Source of the DNA: Hemileia vastatrix
Lineage: Eukaryota; Basidiomycota; Pucciniomycetes; Pucciniales; Zaghouaniaceae
NCBI GenBank assembly: GCA_030280995.1
Contig: JASXTE010000003.1
Span: 1,674,001-1,738,000, forward strand
Length of the DNA stretch: 64,000 nucleotides
Direction of reading: 5' to 3'
Part shown: piece by piece, positions 22,720-35,497 of the stretch
Layout of the letters: each line of letters opens with the position of its first letter
How positions within the stretch are numbered: the first letter of the stretch is position 1
Program-made: the position numbers and the translations under genes
Notes under the pieces: generated by a model
Databases searched by the model: none
Told to the model about the DNA's origin: nothing
The model's input: only the letters and a program-made list of their open reading frames with translations

Positions 22720-23330
22720 TTTTATGCTAGAATATAAATTGCCTGAGTCAAATGAATATAAGTCATGAGTAAGATCAAAGTTTAAAATAGAGATGCCGCC
22801 ACAAATATATGAAAAAATACCTGAGTCAAATGAATATAAATCAAGAGTAAGATCAAAGTTTAAAATAGAGATGCCGCCACAACTGTTGATGAGTAAATAA
22901 AGAAAATATTAGATAAAATGTAAGTAAAAGAAGTCAACTGACAAAGAGTAAAAAGAGAGAAACAAGATTATTTATTGCAGCATTAAGAGCACACTAACAT
23001 ATATGAAAAAATACCTGAGTCATATGAATATAAGTCAAGAGTAAGATCAAAGTTTAAAATAGAGATGCCGCCACAACTGTTAATGAGTAAATAAAGAAAA
23101 GATTAGATAAAATTTAAGTAAAAGAATTCAACTGACAAAGAGTAAAAAGAGAGAAACAAGATGGTTAAAAAGTAACAAATGTCTCTCCCTTTTTATAGTG
23201 AATAGGGCAATAGACAATTTATGAATCAGGCACGGAATCAAACAAAAATAAGTATAAGTTCACAGAGTAATGAATAATTCTTAGTAACTAATGAACGGAA
23301 CCATTGAACAGAACCGTTTTTAATTTAATA
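22720..23330 (-). repeat. Copia-C 3' LTR (611 bp)
   Basis: On the plus strand it starts TTTTATGCTAG and ends TTTAATA, next to the polypurine tract. A ~55-bp motif (ATGAATATAAGTCAAGAG... ATGCCGCCACAA) occurs three times inside it, at about 22,750, 22,830 and 23,025. Confidence 0.92.
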
Positions 23331-23343
23331 CCCCCACATTCTC
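23331..23343 (-). other. Copia-C polypurine tract
   Basis: The minus strand reads GAGAATGTGGGGG immediately before the LTR. Such a tract primes plus-strand DNA synthesis in LTR elements. It overlaps the stop codon of the coding region. Confidence 0.75.
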
Positions 23344-26300
23344 AATGCTGCAAGTTAGTTAAACCAATAATTTTACAAAAATACTCATGGTTTTGGCGTG
23401 AAAGAGATTTTGTCAAAAGATCTGCTACCATATCTGAGGCTCAAACATAATTTACACTGATTTTATTTGAGTCTATAAGTTCCCTTAGCCAATTTAATCG
23501 CATGTTGATGTTTCTAGTTCTGTGTTGATACAAAGGATTTTTGACGAGGGCAATTGCTCCTTGATTATCATTAAAGATGATGGGAGGTTGATGAGGAATG
23601 TTTAAGTCAGTAAATAACTGGGTGAACCACACGGCATCTTGGCCAACTTCCGACATTGCACGGTATTCAGCTTCAGTTGTGTATAAAGCAACTACTTGTT
23701 GCTTACTTGAACGCCAGCCTAGCAGACTGTTGCTTATCATCAAAGAACCAGAGGTTGACTTACATCCTAAAGAGGAACCCCAATCAGCATCTGCATAGCC
23801 ACAAATGTTGGAATGTTGTTCAAATTTTCCTAGGGTAACACCATGGTTGATTGTTTTACAAAGATATCGTAGGACATGTTTAGAATGTTGAATATGATCA
23901 TTTGAGGGTGAGTTAAGGAATTGAGATAGTGTACTTGCGGCATAGGCCAAGTCAGGTCTAATACAAGAGACTAAGTAATTGAGAAGTCCAATTGCCCATC
24001 TATAATTAAATTCTGGGGTTGGGTCATTTGGTGATTTTGGAATTAATTTAGCATTGGGAACTAAAGGTGTAGATGCTGGTCGACAATTGAGCATGTTATA
24101 TTCTTTTAACATATTATTGATATACAGAGGTTGAGATAGGTAAAACTCCTTCTTTTCTCGATTACGTGAAATTTTCATCCCCAAAATCCAGGATATTTCT
24201 CCTTGGTTGTCCATTTCAAAATGTTCTTTGAGAGCCTGCTTGACAGAGTTGATGTTCTTTCCGCAAATGACTAAGTCATCGACATGGAAAAAGATATGAC
24301 ATGGATTATCAGTGGATTTGTTGGAGAATAAGCAAGGTTCAGCACGATTTGGATAGAAATTAATGGAGATGAAGAAGTCTTTGAGTTTCTTGTACCAACA
24401 CCTAGGACTTTGCTTCAGACCATAAAGCAATTTTTCAAGTTTTAAGCATGAGTCGGGCAATTTTGGGCCAACAAAACCCTCAGGAAAGCGAATATAGACG
24501 TCTTCTTCCGGAACCCCATATAGGAAAGCTGTTTTAACATTCATTTGATGAACCTCAAAATTGTTACATGCCGACAGACTTAAGAGAGTACGAAGTGAGG
24601 CAAGGCGACCAGTGGGCGCAAACGTGTCATTATAGTCAATTCCTTCAGTTTGAGCATATCCTTGCACGCAGAGCCTTGCCTTATATTGTGAGAGATTTCT
24701 GTCACTGTCGAGTTTCTTTTTGAATACCCACACAGTTCCTAGTAAATTTCTTCCTTTTGGAATGGGAACAATTTTCCAGACTTTATGATTTTCAATGCTT
24801 GTAAGTTCCGACTGTATGGCATTTATCCATTGTGACAAGTCATCACATTTCATTGCTTGAGAAAAACGTCGTGGTACATCATCTTCTTGAACAACCAAAT
24901 TGCACGAGTTTTTGTTTCTTCTAGAGTGAGTTAGGATGTTTTCAGGATTTACATCACCACTGATGTTTCTTGGTGCAGGTGTATCTTTATTAATCCAGGT
25001 GTAAGTTTTTCCAGAAGAAGGAATAGAAGGATAAGTGGTGTTGAGGTTTGATATGGAGGAAGAAACTTCTTCTGGCGGGACTGGGTTAGAGGATGGTTGA
25101 CTGGTAATCAGATCTGGGATTAAAGGAAATTCTGGAAATGGGACAATGGTTGTTTTTGCATTGGTTAGATTATTTGCCATAGAGAATGATTCATCCAAGA
25201 ACCTGACATCATGGGTGACAATGAATCGATCCAATCCAGGTGAGTAAATTTTATAATTGTGGTGTCCATCGGCATACCCTATAAAAATGCCACGTTCACC
25301 AACTGGATTAAATTTTGATGTTTGCCTTTGCTTAGGTATATTGTAAACGACATCACAACCAAATGGATGAAGCTTACCATAGGTGATTTTGACTTTTGGA
25401 TCCCACAACTCCAAAGGGGTTTTGTTGTTAATGGAAGACGAAGGTGTACGGTTTAGTAAATAGTTGGCAGTGTTTATGGCTTCACCCCACCATGAACCAT
25501 CAAGACCGCAGGTAAATAAAAGTGCTCGTGCTTTTTCGACCAATGTCCTGTTACCCCTTTCTGCAAATTGATTTTGCTGAGGTGTGTATGGAGCAGTCGT
25601 CAACAATTCTACGCCCTTTTCATTGAATAAGTTGTCAAAAGATCTGTTAATAAATTTACCCCCATTATCAGTTACCACAATTTTTACTTTCTTCTCTGTT
25701 TTGTTTTCAGCCAAGTTAATGAAAGTCTTGAAGAGATTGAAAGTTTTAGATTTTAATGAAAGAAAGTATATGAAACGATACCTGGAAAAACCATCAACTA
25801 TTTTCAGGAAGTATTTGCTGCCTCCTCGAGAGATGGGTGCTATCGGTCCACATAGGTCCATGTGGATTACTCCAAGAGCCGAATCAGCATTTGGGAATTT
25901 TCCTGAAAATGATAAATGATGAGACTTTGAGGTGAGACAAGGAATACATTCTAGATTTGAGAAATTGTGGTTGAGATACATTAGTCTAGCAGTTGCATTG
26001 TTTGGATGACCGCAAGCGTTATGTAGTTTGAGTAGGGATTTTGTCAAAATAATTGAGTTGGAATTCCCAGAGAAGGTGAGAGGAAATGATAAAACATTAT
26101 CAATAAGGGAGCATTCAATGACAAACTTGTCGTTGTTGTCAAAAATTTTGGCACTGTTACCACAACCCTTAATGGAGAAATTTTGACGAAGAAACCATGC
26201 AGCCGAAATAAGGTTTGTTTGAACTTCAGGGACAAATAAGGCATTAGTGATGGGAAAATGTTGTTGATTGAGTAGTAGATTGACAGTTCCTGAACCCTGA

Positions 26301-27226
26301 GCAAGGATGACCTGGCCATTAGCTGTAATCAAAGATTTTGAGGATGGATGGAGAGATGAGAAGAATCTACTGTCATTAAAAAGGGTGTAGGAAGCACCAC
26401 TGTCAAGGATCGCACTGTGGTTGATAGGAGAGAGAACGGCCAAAGCTTTTCCTTCTCGTTGTTCATGTTCCCTTTTTCTCTTGTAAAACTCTTCCCTTTT
26501 TCCAGGATGCATTTGAAAACATGATTCCTCGGAGTTAGGAGCAAGTGGGTTATGCTTCCCATTTGAACAAAACTGCTTTCCTTTAACATTGAAGGCTACA
26601 CTAGATTTAGAGGGTTCATATTTTCGTCAACAATGGTCTTTTTTGAGTTCAGATAAGAATTCTTCGATGGAAGGAGTTTTCTTAGTGACCTTTATATTTG
26701 TAAAAATGAGATGAGAGACATTCCGGTAGGATTCTGGAAGTAGATGAAGTATGTATAAGGCAATGATTGTAGAGAGTACTTCACCAGTAAATAAAGAAGG
26801 AGATACTTCATTCAATAGTTTGAGAGATGACCTAAAGTCCCTGATGGCGACAGAGATATCTGAATTGTCAAAATGAATGTTGAAAAGGTCGGCTATAACG
26901 CTGGCACAGTTTTCAGCAGATGTCGAAGCATAGTGTTCACGGATTTGTTCCCATAGTTCAGCAGGGTCAAAGATGGATTTGTCGCGGACAAAACGGGTGT
27001 GATTTTCGGAATCTAAAAACATTCTTAATATCATTGCGGTTTGTTTTTTGCGAAAATTAAAGTTTTCAAGGGCAGTAGGTTCAGTGGGCGTGATTAGAGA
27101 TTTGTTCAAAAATTTATCAAGGTTACGAATTCCTAAGGCATAGAACATTTGGTTTTTCCAAGTCGTAAAATTCTTGTTATTTAAGATTTCTACTCCTTTG
27201 ATCTCTGAATACAAATTCGACTCCAT
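23342..27226 (-). pseudogene. Copia-C gag-pol polyprotein, two in-frame stops
   Basis: One minus-strand frame runs from ATG 27,226 to the stop at 23,342-23,344, about 1,294 codons. It is interrupted only by TGA at 26,627-26,629 (in Gag) and TGA at 23,438-23,440 (near the C-terminus). Between them 1,023 codons are open. In order there is Gag (YSEIKGVEILNNKNFTTWK), protease (LDSGASYTLFND, about residue 275), a pre-integrase C-X2-C box, integrase (DLCGPIAP, DNGGKF, ERGNRTLVEKAR), RT (YGLKQSPRCWY and HVDDLVICGK) and RNase H (YADADWGSS, TTEAEYRAMSE). The post-stop tail is the expected MVADLLTKSLS. It is the best-preserved copia coding region here and could be expressed by suppression or through truncated products. 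Confidence 0.9.
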
Positions 27227-27360
27227 GTTGTTCCAAATTACAGGAGTGGATGGGGCGGTATAAATAAGAAGTCAAGAGACTGTGTCAGCTGATGATTCAG
27301 ACTGAGCAGATTCAAAATTTGTAGGTGAAGATGCCACTTTGATTCTAGAGGATTAGAAGA

Positions 27361-27377
27361 GCGCTGGGCCCATAACC
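27361..27377 (-). other. Copia-C primer-binding site, tRNA-iMet anticodon type
   Basis: The minus strand reads GGTTATGGGCCCAGCGC, directly after the LTR end CATAAAA. It is complementary to the initiator tRNA-Met anticodon arm. Confidence 0.8.
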
Positions 27378-27956
27378 TTTTATGCTAGAATATAAATTGC
27401 CTGAGTTAAATGAATATAAGTCAAGAGTAAGATCAAAGTTTAAAATAGAGATGCCGCCACAAATATATGAAAAAATACCTGAGTCAAATGAATATAAATC
27501 AAGAGTAAGATCAAAGTTTAAAATAGAGATGCCGCCACAACTGTTGATGAGTAAATAAAGAAAATATTAGATAAAATGTAAGTAAAAGAAGTCAACTGAC
27601 AAAGAGTAAAAAGAGAGAAACAAGATTATTTATTGCAGCATTAAGAGCACACTAACATATATGAAAAAATACCTGAGTCATATGAATATAAGTCAAGAGT
27701 AAGATCAAAGTTTAAAATAGAGATGCCGCCAAAACTGTTGATGAGTAAATAAAGAAAAGATTAGATAAAATTTAAGTAAAAGAATTCAACTGACAAAGAG
27801 TAAAAAGAGAGAAACAAGATGGCTAAAAAGTAACAAACGTCTCTCCCTTTTTATAGTGAATAGGGCGATAGACAATTTATGAATCAGGCACGGAATCAAA
27901 CAAAAATAAGTATAATTTCACAGAGTAATGAATAATTCTTAGTAACTAATGAACGG
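27378..27956 (-). repeat. Copia-C 5' LTR, major part (split by gypsy-B)
   Basis: It matches 22,720-23,298 almost base for base, then stops at the gypsy-B insertion. The last 32 bases of the LTR are found at 39,814-39,845. The TSD ACGG is at 27,953-27,956 and 39,810-39,813. Confidence 0.93.
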
Positions 27957-29289
27957 TGTGGTACGTGCCTCACAGGAAGCCTGATTTTAGACCAATCAGC
28001 GCGCGTAGTCCAGGAAGAACAAAGGGGAGTTAGCGCAGCAGGAAATGTTAAACTATAATATGTATTTGCGTGTTTCAAGGAACAAAGGAAATGGAAGCGC
28101 GGAAAAAGATTGAGGGTCTGTGCGCTCGGATTTTGTAGCAAGATGTGCCGCACAATGGGGAATTGTGTGTTATTGATTTAGGACCATAAAGCGCTAAACA
28201 ATATAGATTTGGGCTTTCCAAAAAGTATGTGTTACGCATTAAGAAGAAAGTTATGGATTAAGGACAACTCAAGTGCATGGTATGCTGTACCGCGGCCAGT
28301 TGGGAAACTTACTGAGACAAGTAATGAAGAAGGCTAACTAGTAAAGCAAGCTGTCAGAACTACGAGCCTAGTATTAAAGCAAAGAGAGTGGGGACTCAAT
28401 CATAAAACTACCAAAGAGTTAAGGCAACTAGACGCAGCGTTAGGATAAGTCAAACCTGGAACTAGCGCTGAAACAAAACAAGGTATAGTTAAAAGCGCAT
28501 ATGTGGAGAATCAGTGAAACAAGTTAATACTAGTGTTAGTAATTATAGGGTCTGATTTAGGCGCTGTAGTTGTTGCAAGCCGTGTAAGTAGCATACTAAT
28601 AAATTAGTTATTGTTTTACTAATGTGGCGCTAGAGTCAGCGCTGGAGATCCATTAGGGAACTGTGTCTTGAGCGCTGGAAGAATATAAAAGGAGGACTAT
28701 TAGGTTGGGACAAAGGGGAGAACTGGTCGATCTATCTATTTAGTTAATAAAATAAGAAAAATCGCATTAGTTGTCATTTTAAAAAGCAGATCATAAAAAA
28801 ATCAATATAGAGATATACGTGTAGCTATAGTCATAGTACCCAGTATAAGATATTAGATCATTTGTGATTAATTGTTTGAGAGAATATTAAAAGGTATTTT
28901 CTGAGTCTTTAGAGTTTGTGCGTCTGTGTGTGTATTTCATATAGTATAGTGAAAGAGCGCAACATAGAGAGAATATATAGATTCAGTGGGATTAACTATT
29001 ATTAGAGATATTTTATTACTATAATAAGGCAAATTCAAAGAGAGCGCTTCAAGAGGGAGTAGCTGTGGATAATAGCGCTTGTCAAGAATAGAAATATCCA
29101 GATAGTAGTGCTTGTTTCCTTATCTTTAACTCATCTCAACTTATAAACTTTCTAGTCAAATATTAGTGCTACAAATTATTACACTGTCTTTAAAAATAAG
29201 AGTGGCAGGCGCTTCTTTTTATAAATTAAAAAGGAGAACCAACCCATCTCGCATTGTGTCTACTGCCTAGTACTTTAGAACAGTCTACA
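27957..29289 (+). repeat. Gypsy-B 5' LTR (1,333 bp)
   Basis: It begins TGTGGTACG and ends TCTACA, with about 16 GCGC tetramers including several AGCGCT palindromes. No convincing gene was found in it. Confidence 0.95.
28684..28690 (+). promoter_or_regulatory. Candidate TATA box in gypsy-B 5' LTR
   Basis: TATAAAA in the context AGAATATAAAAGGAGG lies about 600 bp before the LTR end. The same box is conserved in the 3' LTR and, as ATATAAAAAGG, in the older solo LTR (about 11,424). It is the only strong TATA-like site seen in the LTR and probably marks the U3/R boundary region. Confidence 0.5.
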
Positions 29290-29291
29290 AT

Positions 29292-29309
29292 TGGTGTCCC
29301 AACAGTGGC
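29292..29309 (+). other. Gypsy-B primer-binding site
   Basis: TGGTGTCCCAACAGTGGC begins two bases after the LTR, starting with the TGG that pairs with the tRNA CCA end. The tRNA was not identified. Confidence 0.75.
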
Positions 29310-29540
29310 ATAATTGTAACTAGTGTTTTTGATTAGATTGTTTGGTTTTTTTTTAGGGCTTCGTCAAGAGGACGTTATCAAGCCGGCGCTTCAGCGGAAG
29401 AGTCGTAGGGTCTACAACAAGTGGATCAATAGCCATTATCAGAGGATAGCGTAGGGCTGTATCGTGAAAACAGTCAGGTTTAATTAACCAAGAGTGTGTT
29501 TTTTTCTTTGTGATCTTTACTTGGATTTGATATTTCGGGA

Positions 29541-31832
29541 ATGGATCCTACTGCGACTACATCTAGGGGATGTCAGGAGAGGGTTAAATCGCCCAATTCT
29601 TTGACATCGTTTCCAAAAACGGTAACCACGATTATTAGGTGTAAAAACGAGAGCTTGCGCTTTGCGGGAATTAATACCAAAAAGTTTTTACGCAGGTTTG
29701 AACAAGCAGCGGAAGTTCATGGAGCAACCGAATATGATATGGTACAACAAGTACTATTCTTTGTATCTGATGAGTGCAAAGACGATTTAGAGGATCTAAA
29801 AGGGCATGAGGAGCGAAATTGGTTAGCGCTAAAAGAACAAATGCTCAAGAGATGGCCAAAGGTTACCGAGGAAACTAGGTATACAATGAAGGACCTGGAT
29901 ATTTTGGTAAATAGGGTCAAGGCTAGAGGAGGTGTTTGAGACACCAAGGAGTTTAAAAGTTTTAGGGAAGACTTCGATTGGATAGTAGAATATTTAGTTA
30001 GTAACAAAGATTTTAGTGATGTTAATGCGTCGTTACCTTGGTTTTGTGAAGCGTTAGTGCCAGAAGTTGAAAACTGGGCAAAAAGGCGCTTGGATAACGA
30101 AGGAAAGTTGGTTAAAAAGAGGGACGGAAATTATAAGTACCCCGGATTAGAAGAAGTAGAAATGGCAGTGGAAGCTGAAATGAAGTTGCGTCAAGTTGAG
30201 TGACGTGCAGCAAGGGTGGCTCTGGATAATGAGGATATGGGGGAAGATGCGCCAGGCGTACGATTGCCTTCTCAAATCTCGTCTCCTAAAGATCCAGATT
30301 CAGTCATGGAAGGAATCGATGAGTTGGAGAAGAAGATAGTTGAAGTGGAAAAAGCGAAAGAATCGTTTAGGCCCAAGAGTTCTCCTCAAACTTCGCTTTT
30401 TTCCACTATGGTGTGCTATTATTGTAATAAAGAGGGGCATACAAGGATGAGGTGTAATGCGCTTCAAAAGGATAAAGAGGATAAGGTAGTTAACGAGGAT
30501 GGGACTACGCTTATGTTGGAAGATGGTACCAAGTTGATTAAAGACAAAGATCGAGGAATGCGAGCCATGGTCATTGATCATATTAATAAAAAGTCTATGG
30601 AAAGCAGGTCAAGCAAGGGCAAAGAGCCGTAAAATAAGGAGAAAAGCAAGGATGCGAAGTTGGTTAATTTTTCAGTGTTTTGCACGGTGTTAGATTTTAA
30701 AGTAAAAGAAGGAGCGGTTTCAGCGCCACTTACTGCAGCATGACTGGAGATGTTCACGGCAAAGCATAAGAAAATGGCCCCACCTACAATTAATAGGCCA
30801 AGAAGGGCTGGCGCTAGGTATGCAAATCCAGAGGATATGGAGGAAGTAGGGTATACTACTAGAGAAAATACACCTGCACCTATCGAGGATGTTGAAATGG
30901 ATGGTATGGACTCTGGAGGTTATGGTGTGGATCAACAGGAAATAGAACAGAGGGCAATGTTGGAGGAGCCAGTGGTAGTACAGCAAAGAGTGGTACCTGC
31001 TGAAGGAATGCCAGGAGCAAAGCATAATACTCCAAAGAACCCACCCAGAAGAGCAAAAGCTGGTGCCAAGGCAACTCAGCCTAAATGGAGAATGCAGCGC
31101 CCGGTTCATTCTGATTTTCCCAAAGCTGCTGAGGATTTAGTTGCGGAATGTTTGAAGACTACAGTTTCTGTTCCATTGGGGATGCTGACTGCAGTAGCGC
31201 CAGACGTAGCAAATGGAATCGTGGATAAGTTCAGAAAGCAAAGGATTGCTAATTGCGCTGAGTTCAATATGGCGGAACACTCATTTCAGCCAGTTGTTGG
31301 ATTACCTAGGGCGCCACATTACGCAGGACCCTTAGGGTATTTAACTATTACGGTAAATTGTAAGAAAATTAAAGTGTTAGTAGATACGGGTTCACAAATC
31401 AACGTGGTATCAGTGGATGACGCAGTGGAATTAGGTCTTCCTGTAAAAGACGGCGAAGGCACTGTCGCAGGAATTGGGGGAGGTAGGTTACCTGTTATAG
31501 GTGTAGCAGAGTATGTACGCACTAGAGTTGCGGGAGAAACAAGAGATATACATTTTTATGTTCCAATGGGTGTAGTTAAACCAGTTTTAGGCACGCCATT
31601 TTTAATGGATTATTCGGCGACTATAGATTATTGTTTAAATAAGACTATAGGAATAAGGATTATGGGTGATGACGGTGTTCCAGTAACAGCAGTCTTAGTA
31701 GCGCACAAGGATGGTGGCTGGGAAACTAAGTACTCTGGAGCTGCGCGGTTAGAGAAAGAAAGAGAGTTTTATGAGGAAGTCTCAGATGAGGAGATAGGGC
31801 GACCGCCAGGAAGGCGCCAACATTTTCATTAG
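29541..31832 (+). pseudogene. Gypsy-B gag-protease frame with four in-frame stops
   Basis: From ATG 29,541 a single frame can be read for 764 codons to TAG 31,830. Stops interrupt it only at 29,937 (TGA), 30,201 (TGA), 30,630 (TAA) and 30,741 (TGA), with no frameshift. Gag occupies roughly the first 300 codons. A CCHC knuckle CYYCNKEGHTRMRC (C-X2-C-X4-H-X4-C) lies near 30,412. The retropepsin core VLVDTGSQINVV lies near 31,376. The gypsy-A polyprotein aligns through the stops. All four stops can be derived from sense codons by a C-to-T change (CGA or CAA). The end overlaps the pol frame (open from 31,790). Confidence 0.85.
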
Positions 31833-34800
31833 GGACTGCCATTTTAGGTGTTACTATCTCCCAGGATGAGAAGAACCCGGATAGTGACCAGTCAGTCCAA
31901 CAAGGAGGGATACGTAAAGCGGTACTTCATAGGTGTCTTGGGGATACTACTGTAGAATGTATTATACCTAAGCTTTTTAATTTCTTTAATTTTGGATATT
32001 GTTATACTTATATTAAAAAGAAAAGACAAAAACAGGATTTAGGTGTAACCTGTAGTTATATTAGAAAGGGTTTTATTTTAATTAATGAAGGAAGCAGTAA
32101 GGACTGTTTTGCATCTAAGTATAAACCAGTAGCTGTTAAGGTTAAACCAGTGAATATAGCAATGCCTGATTTGAATCCTCCTTTGCAGAGGCCGGCGCTA
32201 TCTATAAATCCTTATGATACAACTTTAACAATGTTTCTGCCTGATTTTGTGTTCACCAGTAAGATCACAATGGAAAGGCTTCAGATGGTAGATTTTGGAC
32301 CAGAGGGCTGGTTATTGCAGGAAGAAAAGAAGTTATTATTACATGTTATGGTTCTTAGGGAAAAGGCTATTGCGTTTTCAGAAGAGGAAAGAGGTTTGTT
32401 AAAACACTCTTATGGTAAACCTTATATTGTTCCAGTTATACCTCATGCGCCGTGGCAAAAGAAGGCTTTTCCAATACCGGTGGCTATAAGAGAAGAGTAT
32501 ACGGAATTAATTAGGGGAAGGTTAAAGTCCGGCTTGTATGAACAGTTTATGTCTAGTTATTCAAGTCCAGTGTTTTTGGTGGTCAAACATAATGGTAAAT
32601 TAAGGGTTGTTCATGATCTTAGGGAGATGAACAAGGTTACGGTAAAGGATGCAGGGATGCCACCAATGCCAGAAGAATTTGTGGAATCTTTTGCGGGGCG
32701 TGCATGTTATGGATTAGGTGATATTATGGGAGGATACGATGAGCGGGAGTTGGACAAATCGTCCAGACCCATGATGACATTTGAACCACCACTGGGGCGC
32801 TTTAGGTTGACAAGGTTACCGCAAGGCGCAACAAATTCTGTGGCGGTATATCAAGCACAGATGATGTGGATATTGCAGGATGAAATCCCAGAACATGTGG
32901 GAATTTTCATTGATGATGTTGGTATAAAAGGACCAGCCAGTGATTATGAAGGGGAAGTGTTAAAAGAAAATCTGTATATTAGAAAGTTTATTTGGGAATA
33001 TGCGATTACCCTGGAAAGAGTGCTATTTAGGATAGAGGAGGCAGGATTAACGATTTCTGGGTCTAAATTTGTCTGTTGTGTTCCAGCGCTAGATATAGTG
33101 GGACATGTGGTATGTAAGGAAGGGAGAATCATCGCTGAAAAACAGAGGAATAAGGTACTTACATGGCCAAGGTCAAGAAATACTAAGGAAGTTAGAGGGT
33201 TTTTAGGCATTTGTACATATGTAAGAATGTTTATTCGAGATTTTGCTTTGTTTTCTTTGCCTTTACGGCGCTTAACAAGAAAGGATGTTGTATGGGATTG
33301 GACGGAGGAATGTGAGGAGTCATTCGAGTTATTAAAGAGGATTGTAGGAAAAGATATTCTTTTGAAGAAATTGGAGTATGGACCAGGCACTGTAAAAATT
33401 ACTCTAGCGGTGGATTCTAGTGTGTCCGCGGTGGGCGCAGTTTTGATGCAGGAGGATGAAGAAGGTAATGATAGACCTGTCCTTTACGAGTCCAAGACTT
33501 TTACCAAATTGGAGTCTAGGTACTCCCAGTCTAAGCTGGAGTTATGTGGAGTAGTGAAGATCCTTAAAAAGCTACAATGGATGCTTTGGGGGAAGCATTT
33601 TTAGCTGCAGGTTGATGCGCTATCGTTGGTGCAAATGATTAGTAGCCCGAGTTTACCAGATGCGCCCATGACAAAGTGGGTAGCGCAGATTAATTTGTTT
33701 TCTTTTGATTTAGTCCATAAGCCAGGGAAATCTTTCACTATGCCAGATGCGCTGTCGAGAAGACCGTTGTGTGAAGAAGACTCGGAAGCGGAAGAATTTG
33801 AAGAAGATAAGAGATGGGTAAACAGGATAGATTATTGTTATACAAAATTTGGCAAGAACGTCCGCAACGACAATAAACTATCAGGCAAGAATGTCCGCGA
33901 AGACCATAAACTAGTAGGTAGTATTGTCCGTGATGACAATAAACTAGTAACGAGGAATGTCCAAAAAGACATAAAATTAAATGCTGACAATGTAAAGGAT
34001 GTTTGTAGCAAGGTTGAACTGCAACTGGATTTAGGGAACACTGAAGCTAATGTAGCAACAAGGAGTGCGCAAGGCGAGGAAGTGGAGGAGTCAGATGATG
34101 GAGATACTTCAAAGGGAAGTCAGGATAGTAGTACTCAACTCAAAGAGGGGGAGTATTTAGAAGACAATGCATCTACAGATGAGGGAGTAGAGTTGTTAAA
34201 GTTATATTTGGAAGGTAATAGTCAACCGGATTTTTGCGATAAAAAGTTTTGGCGCAATATTAAAAAGCGCGCTAAAGGCTATTTTATTAAAAATGGGAAT
34301 TTATGGAAGAATCAAGCTTTGTCTCCTCAGTTAGTTATTCAAACTAGGGAAGGGAAGGAGAAGATACTCAGGGAGTTACACGAGAATTTAGGACATAGAG
34401 GTCAAGATGAGACTCATCGCAGAGTTAGGGAAAGATTCTGGTGGCCCAACATGAAAAATGAAGTAAGAGATTGGGTTAAATCTTGTCCTGAATGCCAGCG
34501 CAGAAGTTACAGAAAGACAAAAGAAAAAGGGAGAGCAACGGGCGAGGATACTGTTTTTGGTAGGGTCAGTTTAGATGCAGTCCATATAAAAGAAGGACGC
34601 TTTAAATACCTGGTAGTAGCCAGGGATGATCTATCAGGATGGGTTGAAGCAGCGCCGTTGATAAACCTCAAGGCAAGTAATGTGGCCGAGTTTTTGAAGA
34701 AAGAATGGATTTATAGGTATGGGGTAATGAAGATGGTAAATGTAGATGGTGGAGCTGAATTTGCGGGAGAATTCCAAGAAGTAGTAAAAAGTATTGGTGC

Positions 34801-35497
34801 AAAGTTACGAGTTGCAACACCATATTATCCTGAAGCAGAGGGAATGGTAGAAAGAGGGCATCAAGTTATAAAAGATGCGCTAGTTAAGTTATGTGGAAAT
34901 AATGGGGCGAAGTGGAAGAACTACTTGCCATTAGTTTTGTTTGCGGACAGGATTTCAGTTAAAAGGACAACAGGGTTTTCGCCGTTCGAGCTTATGTTCG
35001 GTCAAAGGGCGGTATTACCTATTGATCTGGAGGCTGGATCTTTCCTAGGATGTGATTGGGATCAAGTGCGCTCAACCAAAGATTTAATTCTAGCAAGGGT
35101 AGCGCAACTTGAAAGAAAAGACAAGTTTGTGGAGAAAGCGTATGAAAGAATGGTGCAGATCCGGGACAAGTCAGTTAAATATTGGGATGAGCGCTTAGCG
35201 CATAGGTTAAGAAAGCCATTGAACCCAGGAGATTTGGTTTTGGTTTATAATAGAAGTTTAGAAATCCAATGGGGGAAGATGTTTTCTGACAGATGGAATG
35301 GTCCTTATAGGATAAGAAAGCAGATAACTGGAGGGTCTTACTTACTGGAGGAATTAGATGGTACTGAGTGGAAGCGGCGTGTGGCCGCAGACCAGATCAA
35401 AAGATTCTACCCACAGGGTGTTCCAGTGATACAAGATAACCTCCGGAATGAGAAAAAAACTACCAGAATAATACCTCCAGGAAGAGGATTAAACTAA
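31790..35497 (+). pseudogene. Gypsy-B pol (RT, RNase H, integrase) with one in-frame stop
   Basis: The frame, -1 relative to gag-protease, is open from 31,790. It reads through the GTG at 32,150 that opens the longest annotated segment and ends at TAA 35,495, with one TAG at 33,602. In order there is RT (SSPVF, VHDL, LPQGATNS, catalytic FIDD near 32,907) and RNase H (LAVDSSVSAVGAVL near 33,400, ESRYSQSKLELCG). The TAG falls where gypsy-A reads HFELQVD. A repetitive linker (33,853-33,997) follows. The integrase zinc domain is HENLGHRG...CPEC (34,380-34,495), and the core has Asp near 34,573, DGGAEF near 34,746 and the Glu in YPEAEGMVERGH near 34,838. No chromodomain was seen at the C-terminus. 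Confidence 0.88.
33853..33997 (+). repeat. In-frame 36-nt tandem repeat in gypsy-B pol
   Basis: About four degenerate copies of a 12-codon unit (NVR.D.NKL...) lie between RNase H and integrase. The period is a multiple of three, so the frame is kept. Gypsy-A has an acidic linker at this place without the repeat. Confidence 0.75.
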
